A stretch of DNA of 29,178 bases from Byssochlamys sp. IMV 00236. Its lineage: Eukaryota > Ascomycota > Eurotiomycetes > Eurotiales > Thermoascaceae. The stretch is taken from assembly GCA_001931875.2 (NCBI GenBank), contig MSJH02000726.1, positions 1 through 29,178 on the forward strand, in the 5' to 3' direction. Below the pieces are notes generated by a model. It was not told the origin of the DNA, ran no database searches, and worked only from the letters and a program-made list of their open reading frames with translations. Positions 18,379 through 28,859 of this stretch are shown here, piece by piece; position 1 is the stretch's first letter, and every line of letters starts with the position of its first letter. Both the position numbers and the translations under genes were made by a program.

Positions 18379-19138
18379 CTAATCATCTTGTGGATCGTAT
18401 GTCATTGCAGCCTCTAATAATACTCTTCTTTCCGTCCTTAGTCTCTTTAATTTCTTTCTGGTTGTATTATATTCATCTTGTAGCATTTCATTCTCTCTTA
18501 ATAAATAGTTCAGCTGTACTTTTGCCAATCGATACTGACTATAATCTGAAGTAGTATCTAACAATAGCTTATTACTGATTTTACTTTCCACAGCTGCTAG
18601 ATCAATAGGTTCTGTCATATCATCATTATCCATATCCTCACTGTCGTCATTATCAGAGGATATGGAACCAATTTTAAGCCTTGGCCTCTTTGACTTTGGT
18701 TCAGATAATGATCGTTTATTACTTCGTTTCATGCTTATCCTTAACGGTGATCCTGTACTTTCTTCACCATGATCAGACTTTTTATGTCTTGCCAAGGCGT
18801 CCATACGTCCAAAACTATATATATATTAATATGTGAATAAACGACATATAAAAAAGAGCCTACGTCTGTCCACAGTCTGGATAGTTGCATTCAAATGGCT
18901 TCTCACCAGTGTGTATACGTAAATGCATCATCAATGCAAACCTATTGTGACATCTTGCTCCTCTTCTCGCACAGTTGCTCCATTCACAAAAATAACCACC
19001 CTTTTTCCAACCGACATGATCCTCTGAAAGGTGTGCAGCCAATGTTGGATGATCAGGAAATGTCTTATTACAATCTCTCCATCGACATGTCAATGACTCC
19101 GGTTGTTGTTTCTCATCATTAGATGTCGTCTGTTCCAT
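18379..19138 (-). CDS. C2H2 zinc-finger protein, possible INO80-associated Iec1-like factor
   Basis: Two exons (intron about 18813-18866) give roughly 235 residues. Exon 1 begins MEQTTSNDEKQQPESLTCRW and carries GLI/ZIC/YY1-style fingers: CRWRDCNKTFPDHPTLAAHL...H, then CEWSNCARRGARCHNRFALM with HLRIHTGEKPFEC, and the third finger CNYPDCGQTF spans the intron into GRMDALARHKKSDH. The second half has a basic patch (KRSNKRSLSEPKSKRPRLKI, likely nuclear localisation), a Ser/Asp-rich acidic stretch, and a C-terminal coiled coil (QYRLAKVQLNYLLRENEMLQ ... LKRLRTERRVLLEAAM). Fingers followed by this ENEMLQDEY-type helix resemble Iec1-like subunits of the fungal INO80 remodelling complex, but this rests on memory of the pattern. 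At minimum it is a nuclear DNA-binding factor. Confidence 0.8.
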
Positions 19139-19164
19139 AATTAAATAAATGCTAGAAAGAAAAG

Positions 19165-19205
<41 letters not shown>
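19165..19205. repeat. Homopolymer run of 41 A
   Basis: A run of 41 consecutive A (after AGAAAAG) lies 26 bases upstream of the zinc-finger start codon, so it reads as a poly-T tract in its leader or core promoter. No target-site duplication or upstream coding sequence marks it as a retroposed tail. Its length may be partly an assembly estimate. Confidence 0.9.
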
Positions 19206-19207
<2 letters not shown>

Positions 19208-19765
19208 AAGGTTCGCCTATTTAAAATTGCGACACTACAAACACCTTCTATTTATGCATTCTCCTCAATGATATTTACACAACGCATTCTCTCCTTTATA
19301 ATAAACTTTGTATTTTAAGTATGTCAACGCTAGTTTAATCAATAACATATCTTGCTTGAATGCATATGAGGTTTTAATGCAACATTTGAAACATGACTTG
19401 GGTTTATTTTTCATAGAGACAGAAAAAGAGAGGATAATGCAAAAACAACCACCAATTATTTAATGAATCTCTTTCTATAGAAAACATATAGATACTTTAT
19501 CCTTTTTTAATACTCAAAGCGATGAAATAAAGACAACTACAATAACTTATTCAATTGCTCTTTAAAACTAAAAGGCATATGCATCATATGACAATAAAAT
19601 CTACTCCATCTCTTAATAGCACAAAAAGTGGTTCCTGGGCTTTTTTTTTTTTTTCATTGAATGACTTTTGTTCCAAAAAAGGCTTTTGATTCTGAGCAGT
19701 CACAACCAGTCAGCAAAAGCATGAAAATTTTCTTTTTGTAATTCCTTACTTGATTCTTTATAACA
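19206..19765. other. Divergent promoter region, zinc finger and RRP12
   Basis: About 560 AT-rich bases with no convincing ORF or RNA gene. It serves as upstream region for both flanking genes. The RRPE-like site is listed separately. A T run (19640-19655) is present. Confidence 0.4.
19722..19732. promoter_or_regulatory. RRPE-like element upstream of RRP12
   Basis: TGAAAATTTTC closely matches the fungal ribosomal-RNA-processing element (TGAAAAATTTT core), which coordinates ribosome-biogenesis genes. It lies 34-44 bases upstream of the RRP12 ATG. The match is short and AT-rich, so chance is possible, but gene class and position agree. It may lie in the leader. Confidence 0.45.
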
Positions 19766-22700
19766 ATGGAGGCGAAGTTAGAAAGGATCCGAAAGCAAGT
19801 CAATTCGAAGCTAGATAATCAAAAGCTGGTATACATTAACTATTGTATATGAACACAGTTTAGACTAATCATGTCAATTAGTATGCTCAAACCTTGATCG
19901 CTATTGAAGAAGTAATGATCCCCTCTTTCCCCTTTTATAGATCAAACTAACATATTCATAGACTATTCAAGAGCAAAATGAACAATTGACACCAACAGCT
20001 TATTTCGGTGCTATGGTAAATATAATACAATGTATTTTAAAAGTACCTAACACTATTATATATAGATGACTACTTTGCAGTCTTCACAGGGATCAGCAGA
20101 ATTAGTTGGAGCTCTTGTTTATCTGTTGGATGAAGTATTTCCATAGTAAGTTTCGAGGCTTGATTACTATAAAGCCATTATTAACAATCAACAGCCTTCC
20201 ACACTCTGTACTCCGCTCAAAGTTTAGCGATGTTCTTTCTGTCCTTGAAAAGATTTATGAAGAACATAAAGAGGAACAACCCGTTGTACGTTCAGTCATT
20301 GGCTGTCTTCAAGAACTCTTGGCCGCCCAAGATGGACCCAACTGGTCAACACCTTTAGTTAAGAAGGCTTATCAACAAATTTTGATCTTGAGCGCCAACG
20401 CTTCTCCAAAAGCACGAAAGAGAGCACAGGATGCTGTTCGTATCATCTTGTCTAGACCACCACCACCTACTGCTATTCATCCAGCTGCTGATATGACTGC
20501 AGACTTTATTCTTCGGGTATTACATGAAGCTACAAAATCAGATCAACATGCTGCTCAGCAAATGCTTGCCTTGTTACAAACCATTGTACCTTATTGGCCA
20601 CCTCATGTAAGTTAGAGTGAATATAAGAGATCAAGCAATGAATTGACAAGATGTATTTAGAAATTCTCTGCTTTATGTCAATCACTCTTGCAACTTCCCA
20701 AATTCAACAACGTTTTCCTGACAAAGGCCGCCTTTGATGTATTCGAAGCTTTATTTGATGCACAAGAAACAGATATGGATAATGACAAATTTGTTGGTTT
20801 GCTAGGTGTAAGTAAAGGTTTATTTTCTATATGAAACGTATTAAGATCTTGTAGGCCATCTGTGAATTGAAACCAGCTGCTGTGGATGAACGACTTTTGC
20901 CTGCTTGGTTATTGATCGTCGGAAAAGCATTCCCCGTTTATGCAAAGATGAATCCTACTCAGTGTGCAAAAGATATTCATACCGTATTTCGCTTGATCTT
21001 TAACGATTTCCAACAAGATACAAGATGTCATCGTCAAATTGCAAACTGTTTGAGTACTCTAGTCGAATACTGTATCAATGATCATCTTATTGAAGAAGCT
21101 AGTGCCGGAGAACACAACGGTTTGATCGAAATGATTCAGCTACTTGAACAAGGATTAGGCATTCACTACCAATCTGCTTGGGTTCATGTCATGACTGTCC
21201 AACAAGCCATGTTCAACAAGTTGAATCATTATGCTGCACCTTTGATGAATACCATTGTCAGCTTACTTGGTGAACTTCGTTTGACTCCCGCAGAATCATA
21301 CAAGGAACAGCTCGACAAAACACTTGGTGCTGCCATTTCAACCATGGGACCTGAGTTCTTCTTGAAGATTCTTCCTCTCAATCTCGAAAATCCCAGCTCG
21401 ACCGGTGTTGGACGTGCATTCTTGCTTCCTCTCTTAAAGACATACACCACTAATACTACCTTGAGCTATTTTGTCAATGCGTTGATCCCCTTAGGTGATC
21501 GCTTAGCTCAAAAGGGAGAAGCTGCAGCTGCCCGTGAATTGGAAATGCAAGCCAAGGTATACGAAACCTTAGTTCATCAAATCTGGAGCTTGGCACCTGG
21601 TTTTTGTGATCTTCCTACAGATCTTACCCGCGCATTCAATGACTCTGTAGCTGAACGATTCAGTACATTGCTTTACAGCCAGCCAGAGTTGCGTCCTACG
21701 ATCGCACAAGCTCTTCAATTCTTAGTCGAAAAGAATCAAGCACTCTTAAAGTCATCAGCTGACGATGCTCACCTTGTTCGTGCCTATGGACTTACAAAAG
21801 CTGAGGCCGCTCGCAATTTGGAGTTTATGGGCAAGTTTGCTGTCAACTATTTGGCCGTCTTCTTCAACGTCTTTAGTCAGATCGGCACCATGTTCCGTGG
21901 ATTTATGTCAGATGTGATCAAGACTTATCTCACCATCACTAGTCCTGAAGACATCAACAGTACCTTCAAAAAGGTGCTTGCCATGCTTTCCCAAGCACTA
22001 GAATCTACCGAGTCTGCGCCTACCAGCAATGATCCTTCTACTGCACCTCCCATGTCACATACTATGTTGGATCTCTCTATCATCATGATTCCTTTCTTGG
22101 ATGCAGAGTCATGCGAATTGCTATACAACGGAACCATTCAATCTCTTTTGAACAAGGAAGATGAGCCTACACTTCAAAAGAAAGGCTACAAGATCCTCAA
22201 GCATTTGATGAGCTATGCGAACGGCCAACAAGTGATTGCTCATCACCTTGAAGAACTTCAGCAACATCTATTGGACGCCACTGCCACATGCACAATCTCT
22301 GCCAAGAAGGATCGTATCAAGGTCCTGAGCGGCGTTGTTTCCGCTTTACCCAACACAGACTATCACTTCATTCCTGCCATTCTTTCCGAAGTTGTCCTTG
22401 CGTCCAAGGATAACAACGAAAAGACACGTACATTTGCCTTTGATCTCTTGGTCAGCATGGGTCAGAAAATGAAGGAAGGAGGTGTTATCAAATCGAGTCG
22501 ACTGGAAGGCTTTGATGAATCTGTACCTGATACACAAGCCACCATCCAGGAGTTTTTTACCATGTTAACTGCCGGTTTAGCTGGTACAACTGCTCACATG
22601 ATCAGTGCCACCATTGGTGCTCTCTCTCGTGTCTTTTTCGAATTTAGAGATGATATACCCGCCGAATTGACATACGAACTGCTTCAGACGGTTAATGTGC

Positions 22701-23797
22701 TCGTTGCTTCCAACAACCGTGAAATTGTCAAGGGTGCAATCGGCTATGTCAAGGTCTGCATTGTGGTACTCGAGCCTGGACTGATACAACCTCAGCTTAA
22801 CAGTATCATCCACTCACTGCTCAAATGCTTGCACCAGCACAAGGCCCATTTCAAGGTCAAAGTGCGCCATCTGTTTGAACGACTGATCAGAAAGTTTGGA
22901 TTCGAGGCTGTGTCTCAGCTGATGCCTGAGGACGACCGAAAGATGATCAATAACATTCAGAAACGACGATTGAGAGCCAAGAGAAAGAAGAGTGCTGCTC
23001 ATGGTCAAGCAGATAGTGATGAGGAAGAAGACGAAGTGTCTGCTCGTGCAACTGCCAAGACAAGCGCCTTCCAAGATGCATATGAAGAAGTACTTTATGG
23101 ATCTGATAGTGAAATTGATGATGATTCAGACGATGAGACGGTTCAAAAAGTCAAGACAGCTATAGAAACACTAAAGCAGCAGAAGAAAAAGAAGAATAAG
23201 CAGCTGCAACAGCAAGCCTTTATTCGTGAAGATGAAGACAGTCCTCTTGATTTCCTCGATCGCTCTGCTCTAGGACACATCTCTTCTTCCAAGCCAGTGC
23301 AGCGGAAGAAGAAGAATATAGCCAATGCATTTAATGAAAATGAAGATGGACGTCTTATCATCAGTGAACCTACTGCAAATGCACAAAATACGGGCAACGA
23401 TGATGAAGACACAGAAGATTATTACATGCAACATGTCACCAATCCTGATGGTTTTGTTCGTGACAAACGAAACAGAATCAAGTTTAAGAAGGGCAAAGAT
23501 GCTCAAGAGGATGCTATGGAACTGGATGATGATGAAGAATCAGGTGCTTCCAGAAAGAAGAAGCCTTCCCAGAAATATGAAAAGATTGGTAAAGAATTTA
23601 GATCAAAGGTAAGGTTCTTTATATTGTGTGTCTTGAACCTGTTTTCATTTCTGTTTGCAAAATAATAGAAAGCTGGTGGTGATGTCAAACGTAAAGGACA
23701 GATGGATCCCTATGCTTATATGCCATTAACCAAGGTGATCAAGAAGAGAGGTAGACATGATCAGAAAGTCACCTTTACTGGTCGTGTGAAGAAATAA
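19766..23797 (+). CDS. rrp12: Ribosomal RNA processing protein RRP12
   Basis: RRP12 is a HEAT-repeat protein needed for export and maturation of pre-40S and pre-60S particles. The start MEAKLERIRKQVNSKLDNQK matches the family N-terminus, and short exons give YAQTLIAIEE, TIQEQNEQLTPTAYFGAM and MTTLQSSQGSAELVGALVYL. Larger exons follow: PHSVLRSKFSDVLSVLEKIY, then the NUC173 region (AICELKPAAVDERLLPAWLL to SYFVNALIPLGDRLA). A long 2.8-kb exon of HEAT-like helices then ends in alternating acidic and Lys-rich stretches. The last exon reads KAGGDVKRKGQMDPYAYMPL and TKVIKKRGRHDQKVTFTGRV. The total is about 1150 residues, near yeast Rrp12 (1228). There are about seven introns, clustered in the first 1.1 kb. 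The large exon is visibly richer in C-ending codons than neighbouring genes, as expected for higher expression. Confidence 0.96.
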
Positions 23798-24606
23798 ATA
23801 AAAGCCATTTAGATGTAAATATTTTAAAAATAAAGCGTATACACCTTTTTTATTCTCTTTATTCTGTAAAGTGATCAATGATAAAGTTTATAGAGAACTC
23901 CCCCTTTTTTCTTTAAAGGAGATATTAGGACAATCATTGTTGATTAACCCTTTATAGATACATAAGGTGTCATTATGTTGATCAAATAAACTCCTAATGT
24001 CTTTATTCATTAGTTGACGTGTGAAAGCAAAAGGATGGGAAAATACCAAATATTGTATACAAAATATATAGTTGAAGAACTAACCATATATTGATAATAG
24101 GTCCCTTAACCTGGTTTTTTATATATCTTTTGTTACAATAAAGAAATAATTACATAATGATCCTCAGAGAGTCTATGTGAGCTGTTTAAAGGAGCATCTG
24201 GATAGATTATTATTAGATATAAGAACACGCTCTATCTCTTTATTTAAAGGTATATCTTTAATAGTTACAATGGATTAAAAAGACAAGAGGTTGTAAAAAT
24301 TGAATTTATAAACTTACGATAAAATTATACAATAGAAAAAAAAAAGCCCATAAGCTCGCTTTTAAATCAAAGACAAGTTATTTAAAATACCTTGACTCTT
24401 ATCGACAAATAGATAGAAGCATAGTACATGCACGCAAACACACACACACACAGCACAAGCGCACATACAAACATACACAAGCACGCACATATACGCACGC
24501 GTCTCACTGAGTTAAAAAAAAGTATTTATAATTTGGCTTTTCTTTTTTTTTTTTTTTTTAATCCTTTCTTTCTCCCCTACAGTTGCGCGCGCACAGACAA
24601 ATAACC
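23798..24606. other. Intergenic region and probable 5' leader of the acidic protein gene
   Basis: AT-rich, without a convincing gene. A poly-T/C tract at 24541-24580 ends in CTCCCCTACAG (24571-24581), a strong 3' splice site 25 bases before the next ATG, suggesting a 5' UTR intron. A CA-rich tract (24427-24502) and an ACGCGT (24497-24502) lie upstream. Confidence 0.45.
24427..24502. repeat. CA-rich alternating purine-pyrimidine tract
   Basis: Starting at ATGCACGCAAACACACACAC, about 75 bases alternate purine and pyrimidine almost without break (CA, CG, CATA units), ending CGCACGCGT. Such tracts can adopt Z-DNA and slip in length. It lies 105-180 bases upstream of the acidic-protein ATG. Confidence 0.8.
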
Positions 24607-25095
24607 ATGCTTGCTGAGCCAATAACATTTCCTTCTGCAACCAACATTTCTAAACTATCAGCAAGTCCGACAACAAAGATTCCTGAGGCTACAGATTGGA
24701 TACTACAAGACTTTTACAACACAGTAACACTATCTAAAGAATCACCAAGCTTATTGACAGATGCGCTCATCATAGCCGTCAAGACAACAGCTTGGGATGA
24801 TGTCTCTTTACCGGATTTGGAAGAAGAAAGTGGCGAAGAAGAAGAAGAAGCCGATGATGACGAAGAACAAGCCGAGGAAAGGGCGCAAGAGGAAGTGCTA
24901 AACGAGATTATCGCCCAGATTAAGCCAAATACGACATCATGTACAACCAATATGCCATTCCAACCAAATAGTGTAAAGAAAAAAGAATCTAGCTTGTCTC
25001 CTAGTTCACTAAAGTCGGGCTTAATGAGCATGTTTTACAAACCAAAAACAATAGCCAAGTCGACAAAATTCTTTAAACGATTGTTCAAACGATAA
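24607..25095 (+). CDS. Unrecognised 162-residue protein with acidic middle and basic tail
   Basis: A single-exon ORF. I do not recognise it. The N-terminus (MLAEPITFPSATNISKLSAS) is Ser/Thr-rich. Residues about 30-65 (DWILQDFYNTVTLSKESPSL, LTDALIIAVKTTAWDDVSLP) look folded and helical. A run of Glu/Asp follows (EESGEEEEEADDDEEQAEER). The C-terminus is basic and amphipathic (SGLMSMFYKPKTIAKSTKFF then KRLFKR). There is no signal peptide or membrane helix. The pattern fits a nuclear or adaptor protein but gives no specific role. An in-frame non-ATG extension upstream (from TTG at 24583) is less likely because a splice acceptor sits there. The leader carries an MCB-like ACGCGT. It is convergent with PKA across 328 bases. 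Confidence 0.65.
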   Translation: MLAEPITFPSATNISKLSASPTTKIPEATDWILQDFYNTVTLSKESPSLLTDALIIAVKTTAWDDVSLPDLEEESGEEEEEADDDEEQAEERAQEEVLNEIIAQIKPNTTSCTTNMPFQPNSVKKKESSLSPSSLKSGLMSMFYKPKTIAKSTKFFKRLFKR

Positions 25096-25423
25096 TTTTG
25101 TACATATATCAAGAGTGGCCTTTTTTTCTTCTTCTAATGTTTGTTGTTGATCAATAATAATAATAAAGGGTTCCCATATAAATTACTCATATATTTGACA
25201 GCATGACGACCTCATGGTTCATGTTGTACATGTACTAAACTGATCCCCACACAAGTGCTCTAGGTTACTTGTTCCCATGACAATTTTTTTTTTTCTTTTA
25301 ATATTTGATCATTTTTTTATTGTTGGTATCATGTACATTGAAATAATGAATAGTGTAATAAGAGATAACTAGAAAAAAAAGAGGGGAAAGGAAAGGGGGG
25401 GAATCAATGTATGTATATACTTT
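25096..25423. other. 3' intergenic region between convergent genes
   Basis: No gene was seen in these 328 bases. They hold AATAATAATAATAAA-type poly(A) signal candidates at about 25153-25167 for the acidic protein gene, and T- and A-rich runs. Confidence 0.4.
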
Positions 25424-25947
25424 TTATGAGAAATCAGCAAATAGATCTTTATAAGGATCATCGCCTGTATCAGAAACACCATCAAATGTCTCGGGGTATT
25501 TTTCGAAATTGCTTGTATCGCCGGGATGAGGATAATGTGGAATAATGGGTGCCTATATATATATACGAAATAATGAGCTCAGAGAAAGAAAGAAAAATAA
25601 AGATCACTTACCCGCACATTTTTCTCTAATAGTCCTATCCAATCTACACCTCTGAACCACTTGTGTCTTTTCACGTCCTCCGACCCTCCCTATTATAATA
25701 TATGAGCCTTTCTTTTTATTTTTCTTTGAAGGAGAAAACATACCTTGAGATTCCCTAACCGCTTTGTCCGATCACTCACCAGTAATCGTTTCAGTAAATC
25801 TCTAGCGAGTGGATCAAAGTGCGAAGAGAATTGAACTTTTCCCATCAAAATCTTTTCATAAATACCAAAGGAATTATCATCAAAGAAAGGCGGATATCTA
25901 AAAGAACTGTCAGTATTTCCCCCTTTTCCTTTCTCCCTCTAGCACAC

Positions 25948-25979
<32 letters not shown>

Positions 25980-26909
25980 GCCAGCATTTCAAATATAAGG
26001 ATGCCAAGAGCCCACCAATCGACTGCTTTACCATGACCTTTGCTTTGAATGATTTCAGGGGCCAAATATTCCGGAGTGCCACATAATGTCCAAGTTCGAT
26101 CTACTACTTTTTTCGCAAATCCGAAATCGGTAATTTTAATATGACCTTGATGATCAATTAATAAATTTTCAGGCTTCAAATCACGATAGATGATGTCCTT
26201 TGAATGTAAATATTCGATAGCCAATACGATTTCTGAAGCATAGAATCTTGTCATATCGTTAGTGAATCTGCCTGCTCTTCTTAAATGAGTGAACAATTCG
26301 CCGCCTACGACATATTCGAGTAGCATGTATAGATTTGAATCGTCTTGAAAAGTACAAAATCTAAATATAAAACAATGAGTCTATGGCTTAAAAAGACGAG
26401 ATATAAACATACAAGTCAACTATAAATGGAAATCGTATGGACGAAAGGATCTTTTTTTCCGATAGTAAGTGTTCAACCTGCTTCAATCTAACCACCTCTG
26501 ATTTCTTTAATACTTTCATTGCATAATACTTATTTGAAGGTTTAAATTTGGTCAGGAATACTCTTCCGAATGTACCAGTGCCTATTATATGTTGTATTAA
26601 ATAATGCATATACACTTTCTCTCTCTCTTTCTTCTTTTGTTTACCCAAAGTGTCTTGTATCTCAAAGTCTCTTAATCCAAAGCTCGGTTTTTCAACATAA
26701 ACAGGCGGTCGATTATGATAATATTGTAAACGAGCTTGTTGTTGTTGTTGATAAGGAGTTGGTAAACCAGCTAGAGGGTGGTTAGGTGGAAATGCATTAT
26801 CTACTATAGACCTTTTCAGTTGTGGTCGAGGTTGACTGAGATAGACTGGTGGTTTACTATTATTATTATTATTATATGTTGCTGTCTCTTCTTTATATGC
26901 TTTGTCCAT
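25424..26909 (-). CDS. cAMP-dependent protein kinase catalytic subunit (PKA)
   Basis: An AGC-family Ser/Thr kinase released from its regulatory subunit by cAMP; in fungi it controls growth, germination and dimorphism. Exon 1 (from 26909) encodes a non-conserved N-terminus with poly-Asn and poly-Gln ([20 protein letters not shown]), then [13 protein letters not shown]. The kinase domain continues with [10 protein letters not shown] (glycine loop), [11 protein letters not shown] (catalytic Lys), [60 protein letters not shown] (activation-loop Thr) and [20 protein letters not shown]. Later exons encode [47 protein letters not shown] and the C-terminal tail ending [12 protein letters not shown] with an FxxF hydrophobic motif. 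All key residues are present. About six introns. Fungi of this group usually have several such paralogues, so I give no isoform name. Confidence 0.96.
26859..26874 (-). repeat. AAT repeat encoding poly-Asn in PKA
   Basis: Five AAT codons (TATTATT... on the + strand) code for NNNNN near residue 15 of the PKA N-terminus. It is the same trinucleotide as the leader repeat at 26914-26952, only 40 bases away. Confidence 0.8.
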
Positions 26910-26913
26910 TTTA

Positions 26914-26952
<39 letters not shown>
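26914..26952. repeat. (AAT)13 microsatellite directly upstream of the PKA start
   Basis: Thirteen uninterrupted AAT units (ATT on the coding strand) end 4 bases before the PKA ATG. The tract lies in the 5' leader and cannot be coding as read here. Length variation is likely. Confidence 0.95.
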
Positions 26953-26953
<1 letters not shown>

Positions 26954-27502
26954 TGAAAAGAAAGATAAGTTATTGCTGTTCTCCTTTCTCCCTTTTATTT
27001 TGTTGAAAAAAAAAAAAAAGAAATAAAAATAAAAAAGAATATATATGTGTATACAGCAAGAAAAGAAAAAGGGGGGCGAATATACACACATCAGCACCCA
27101 CACATCCACATAAAGAACAAAAATAATAGTCAGCGCACGAGTTGAATTATTCACATAATGTAGTACACAAAAAGTATCATACCACCCCCTCTCCCTCATA
27201 ATACGCTTACTCTATCTTGATACGATTGCTTTTATAAGACTCTTTCTTTCTTTCTCCTTATTATAAATTATTGTATCTTCTCCTTTACTTTGCTCCACTC
27301 TCTTTTATTCATTTGAATCCTTTTGTCTTTGTTTCCTGCGCCTACGTTTATGTTGAAGCGGAGTATCTAATAAATAGTCACAAATGACGTGTGCCCAAAG
27401 CCACGATTTACTTATTTTGCCCCTTTTCTGAACTTTAAAATTTGGAGTGGCTGCCTTGTATGGCTAAGAAATAAGAAATAAGAATTTTGTTTATTTTATG
27501 CT
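26953..27502. other. PKA promoter region
   Basis: About 550 bases without a convincing gene. It holds A- and T-rich runs, a TGACGTG (27385-27391) resembling a CRE/ATF half-site about 480 bases upstream of the PKA ATG, and TTTCTTTCTTTC stretches (27240-27260). Confidence 0.4.
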
Positions 27503-28389
27503 TCATCTTCTTTGTGTTTGCATATTTATATTTGATAGAAGCTGCATCTCTTCATTCACTGACAACAACTGTCTTAGTTCATTATATATTTGTGATAGTA
27601 TGTTGTTATTTTCAAAAGTTAAATGCATACGACTTTTTAAAGCTTGTCTGCATACACTTGTGATGCTTGTCGACAATTCATCCGTTCTATCTCCAGCATC
27701 GGATGGTACTTCTGATTGAAGCACAACAGAACTATCAGTAACTGCTTCATTATGATCATTCTCTATAGTATTCTGGATAAATGCTGTCTTACCCATGGTA
27801 TGAATTCTCAAGCTAGAGTCAATTTCTAGGTAATGTAAGTACACTGTAGCATTTCTCTTGTTACTATCATGACAGTCTACCTTGGCTGTAAACCACACAG
27901 CTTTTATCGAAGCGATAAACCAAATACATATGCTTACAGGCACGCTTATTTCGTTGAAAGTCTATACAATTGCATGCAATCATTATTCCTTGCTCAATTG
28001 ATATATCGTATACAACTTCTGTCGTGGAAGACTTGACAATATAGTAAACTTCTTCATCGATATACACTTTCTGCACCATATCTTCTAATGATAGCTCATT
28101 GATCTCTTCTGGTGCAATCATTCTCTTTCTTGTCTCTCTAGTTTCTGAGCTCGTACGTTCGATATTAGCGACCATCCTTGCAGTACTGTGCATAAAGTCT
28201 GTATGAACACCATCAACCAAGATAAAAATTAAGCGATCCAGTCTTCTATTCCTCTTTCTTTGTAAGTAGTTTGTCTTCAGCTGATTATGCCAACTCACTC
28301 TAAGTAATAGTTTTTAAAATAAAACATAAATGCTGGGTATATACTGAATTTTTGAATGAATTGGTCAATCTTTCTAGTATACAGCTCTG
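27503..28389 (-). pseudogene. Truncated MULE (Mutator-like) transposase with SWIM zinc finger
   Basis: The reading starts near 28389 with RKIDQFIQKFSIYPAFMFYF and KNYYLE, typical of the region after the MULE catalytic core. A frame change at about 28302 leads to SWHNQLKTNYLQRKRNRRLD, RLIFILVDGVHTDFMHS and then a SWIM zinc finger, CNCIDFQRNKRACKHMYLVYR (Cys-x-Cys, Cys-x-His). SWHNQLK followed by SWIM is a known signature of MULE transposases and FAR1/FHY3-like derivatives. The linker that should join the first two parts is missing, and the catalytic N-terminal half is absent, so the element is dead. A possible 37-base intron (GTAGAC ... CTACAG, about 27850-27890) would extend the frame into a non-conserved C-terminus ending MQTQRR at 27503. 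No terminal inverted repeats were identified. Confidence 0.75.
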
Positions 28390-28859
28390 CTACTTTCCTA
28401 CATCGTCGCCTTTACTTAGGTAATGACTAGCTGATATCTGATCTTCTTGCTCCTTTACTTCAAAGCCAATATAATCGCTTGTTCCATGTGGGATGGCAAT
28501 CATACAAGGTTTTCCAAAGATATCCAGCTCGTGGTCTTCCTCTAGCTTCATTCAACTCTTGATGTATAATTTTCCACAATCACTTTTTTGTTAATAAACT
28601 ATCTGAAGGCTCCTGTACATATAATCTTCTTTATCTAATATAAGAGCATCATTATGATATCAAATTCTGTCAATATATCTCTAATTCGTACTTGTTCTGC
28701 TTTAAATACACATCACTGCAAGCTTGGTAAGAAAGTTTATAAAAGTTAATCGTTTTTCTGACATACAACAATTATGTTGTCAAAAAAGTTGTCCAAAGCA
28801 TTTGACAAAGAAAAACTGTTATCGTATCTTTCTTTTTTCCTTTCATTCGTAATATCAAC
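28390..28859. other. Region upstream of the MULE remnant, mostly non-coding
   Basis: On the minus strand a 53-codon ORF from 28551 (MKLEEDHELDIFGKPCMIAI ... SKGDDVGK) is directly upstream of the transposase remnant and may be host or element sequence. I do not recognise it. The rest up to 28859 is AT-rich and probably the promoter of the gene starting at 28860. Confidence 0.3.

Noticed and set aside
18225..18554. 109-codon plus-strand ORF.
   Set aside because: Out-of-frame over the PPxY exon and antisense to the zinc-finger coiled coil.
19165..19205. Long A run as the tail of a retroposed element.
   Set aside because: No element sequence upstream, no target-site duplication and it sits in a promoter; simple slippage is enough.
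23325..23612. 95-codon plus-strand ORF rich in Met and Lys.
   Set aside because: Out-of-frame reading of the acidic C-terminal part of RRP12.
26816..27199. 127-codon minus-strand ORF with runs of Tyr and Phe.
   Set aside because: Low-complexity translation of the (AAT)n and A-rich PKA leader; it overlaps the PKA start in another frame.
27498..27719. 73-codon plus-strand ORF.
   Set aside because: Antisense to the open C-terminal part of the MULE remnant; composition not protein-like.
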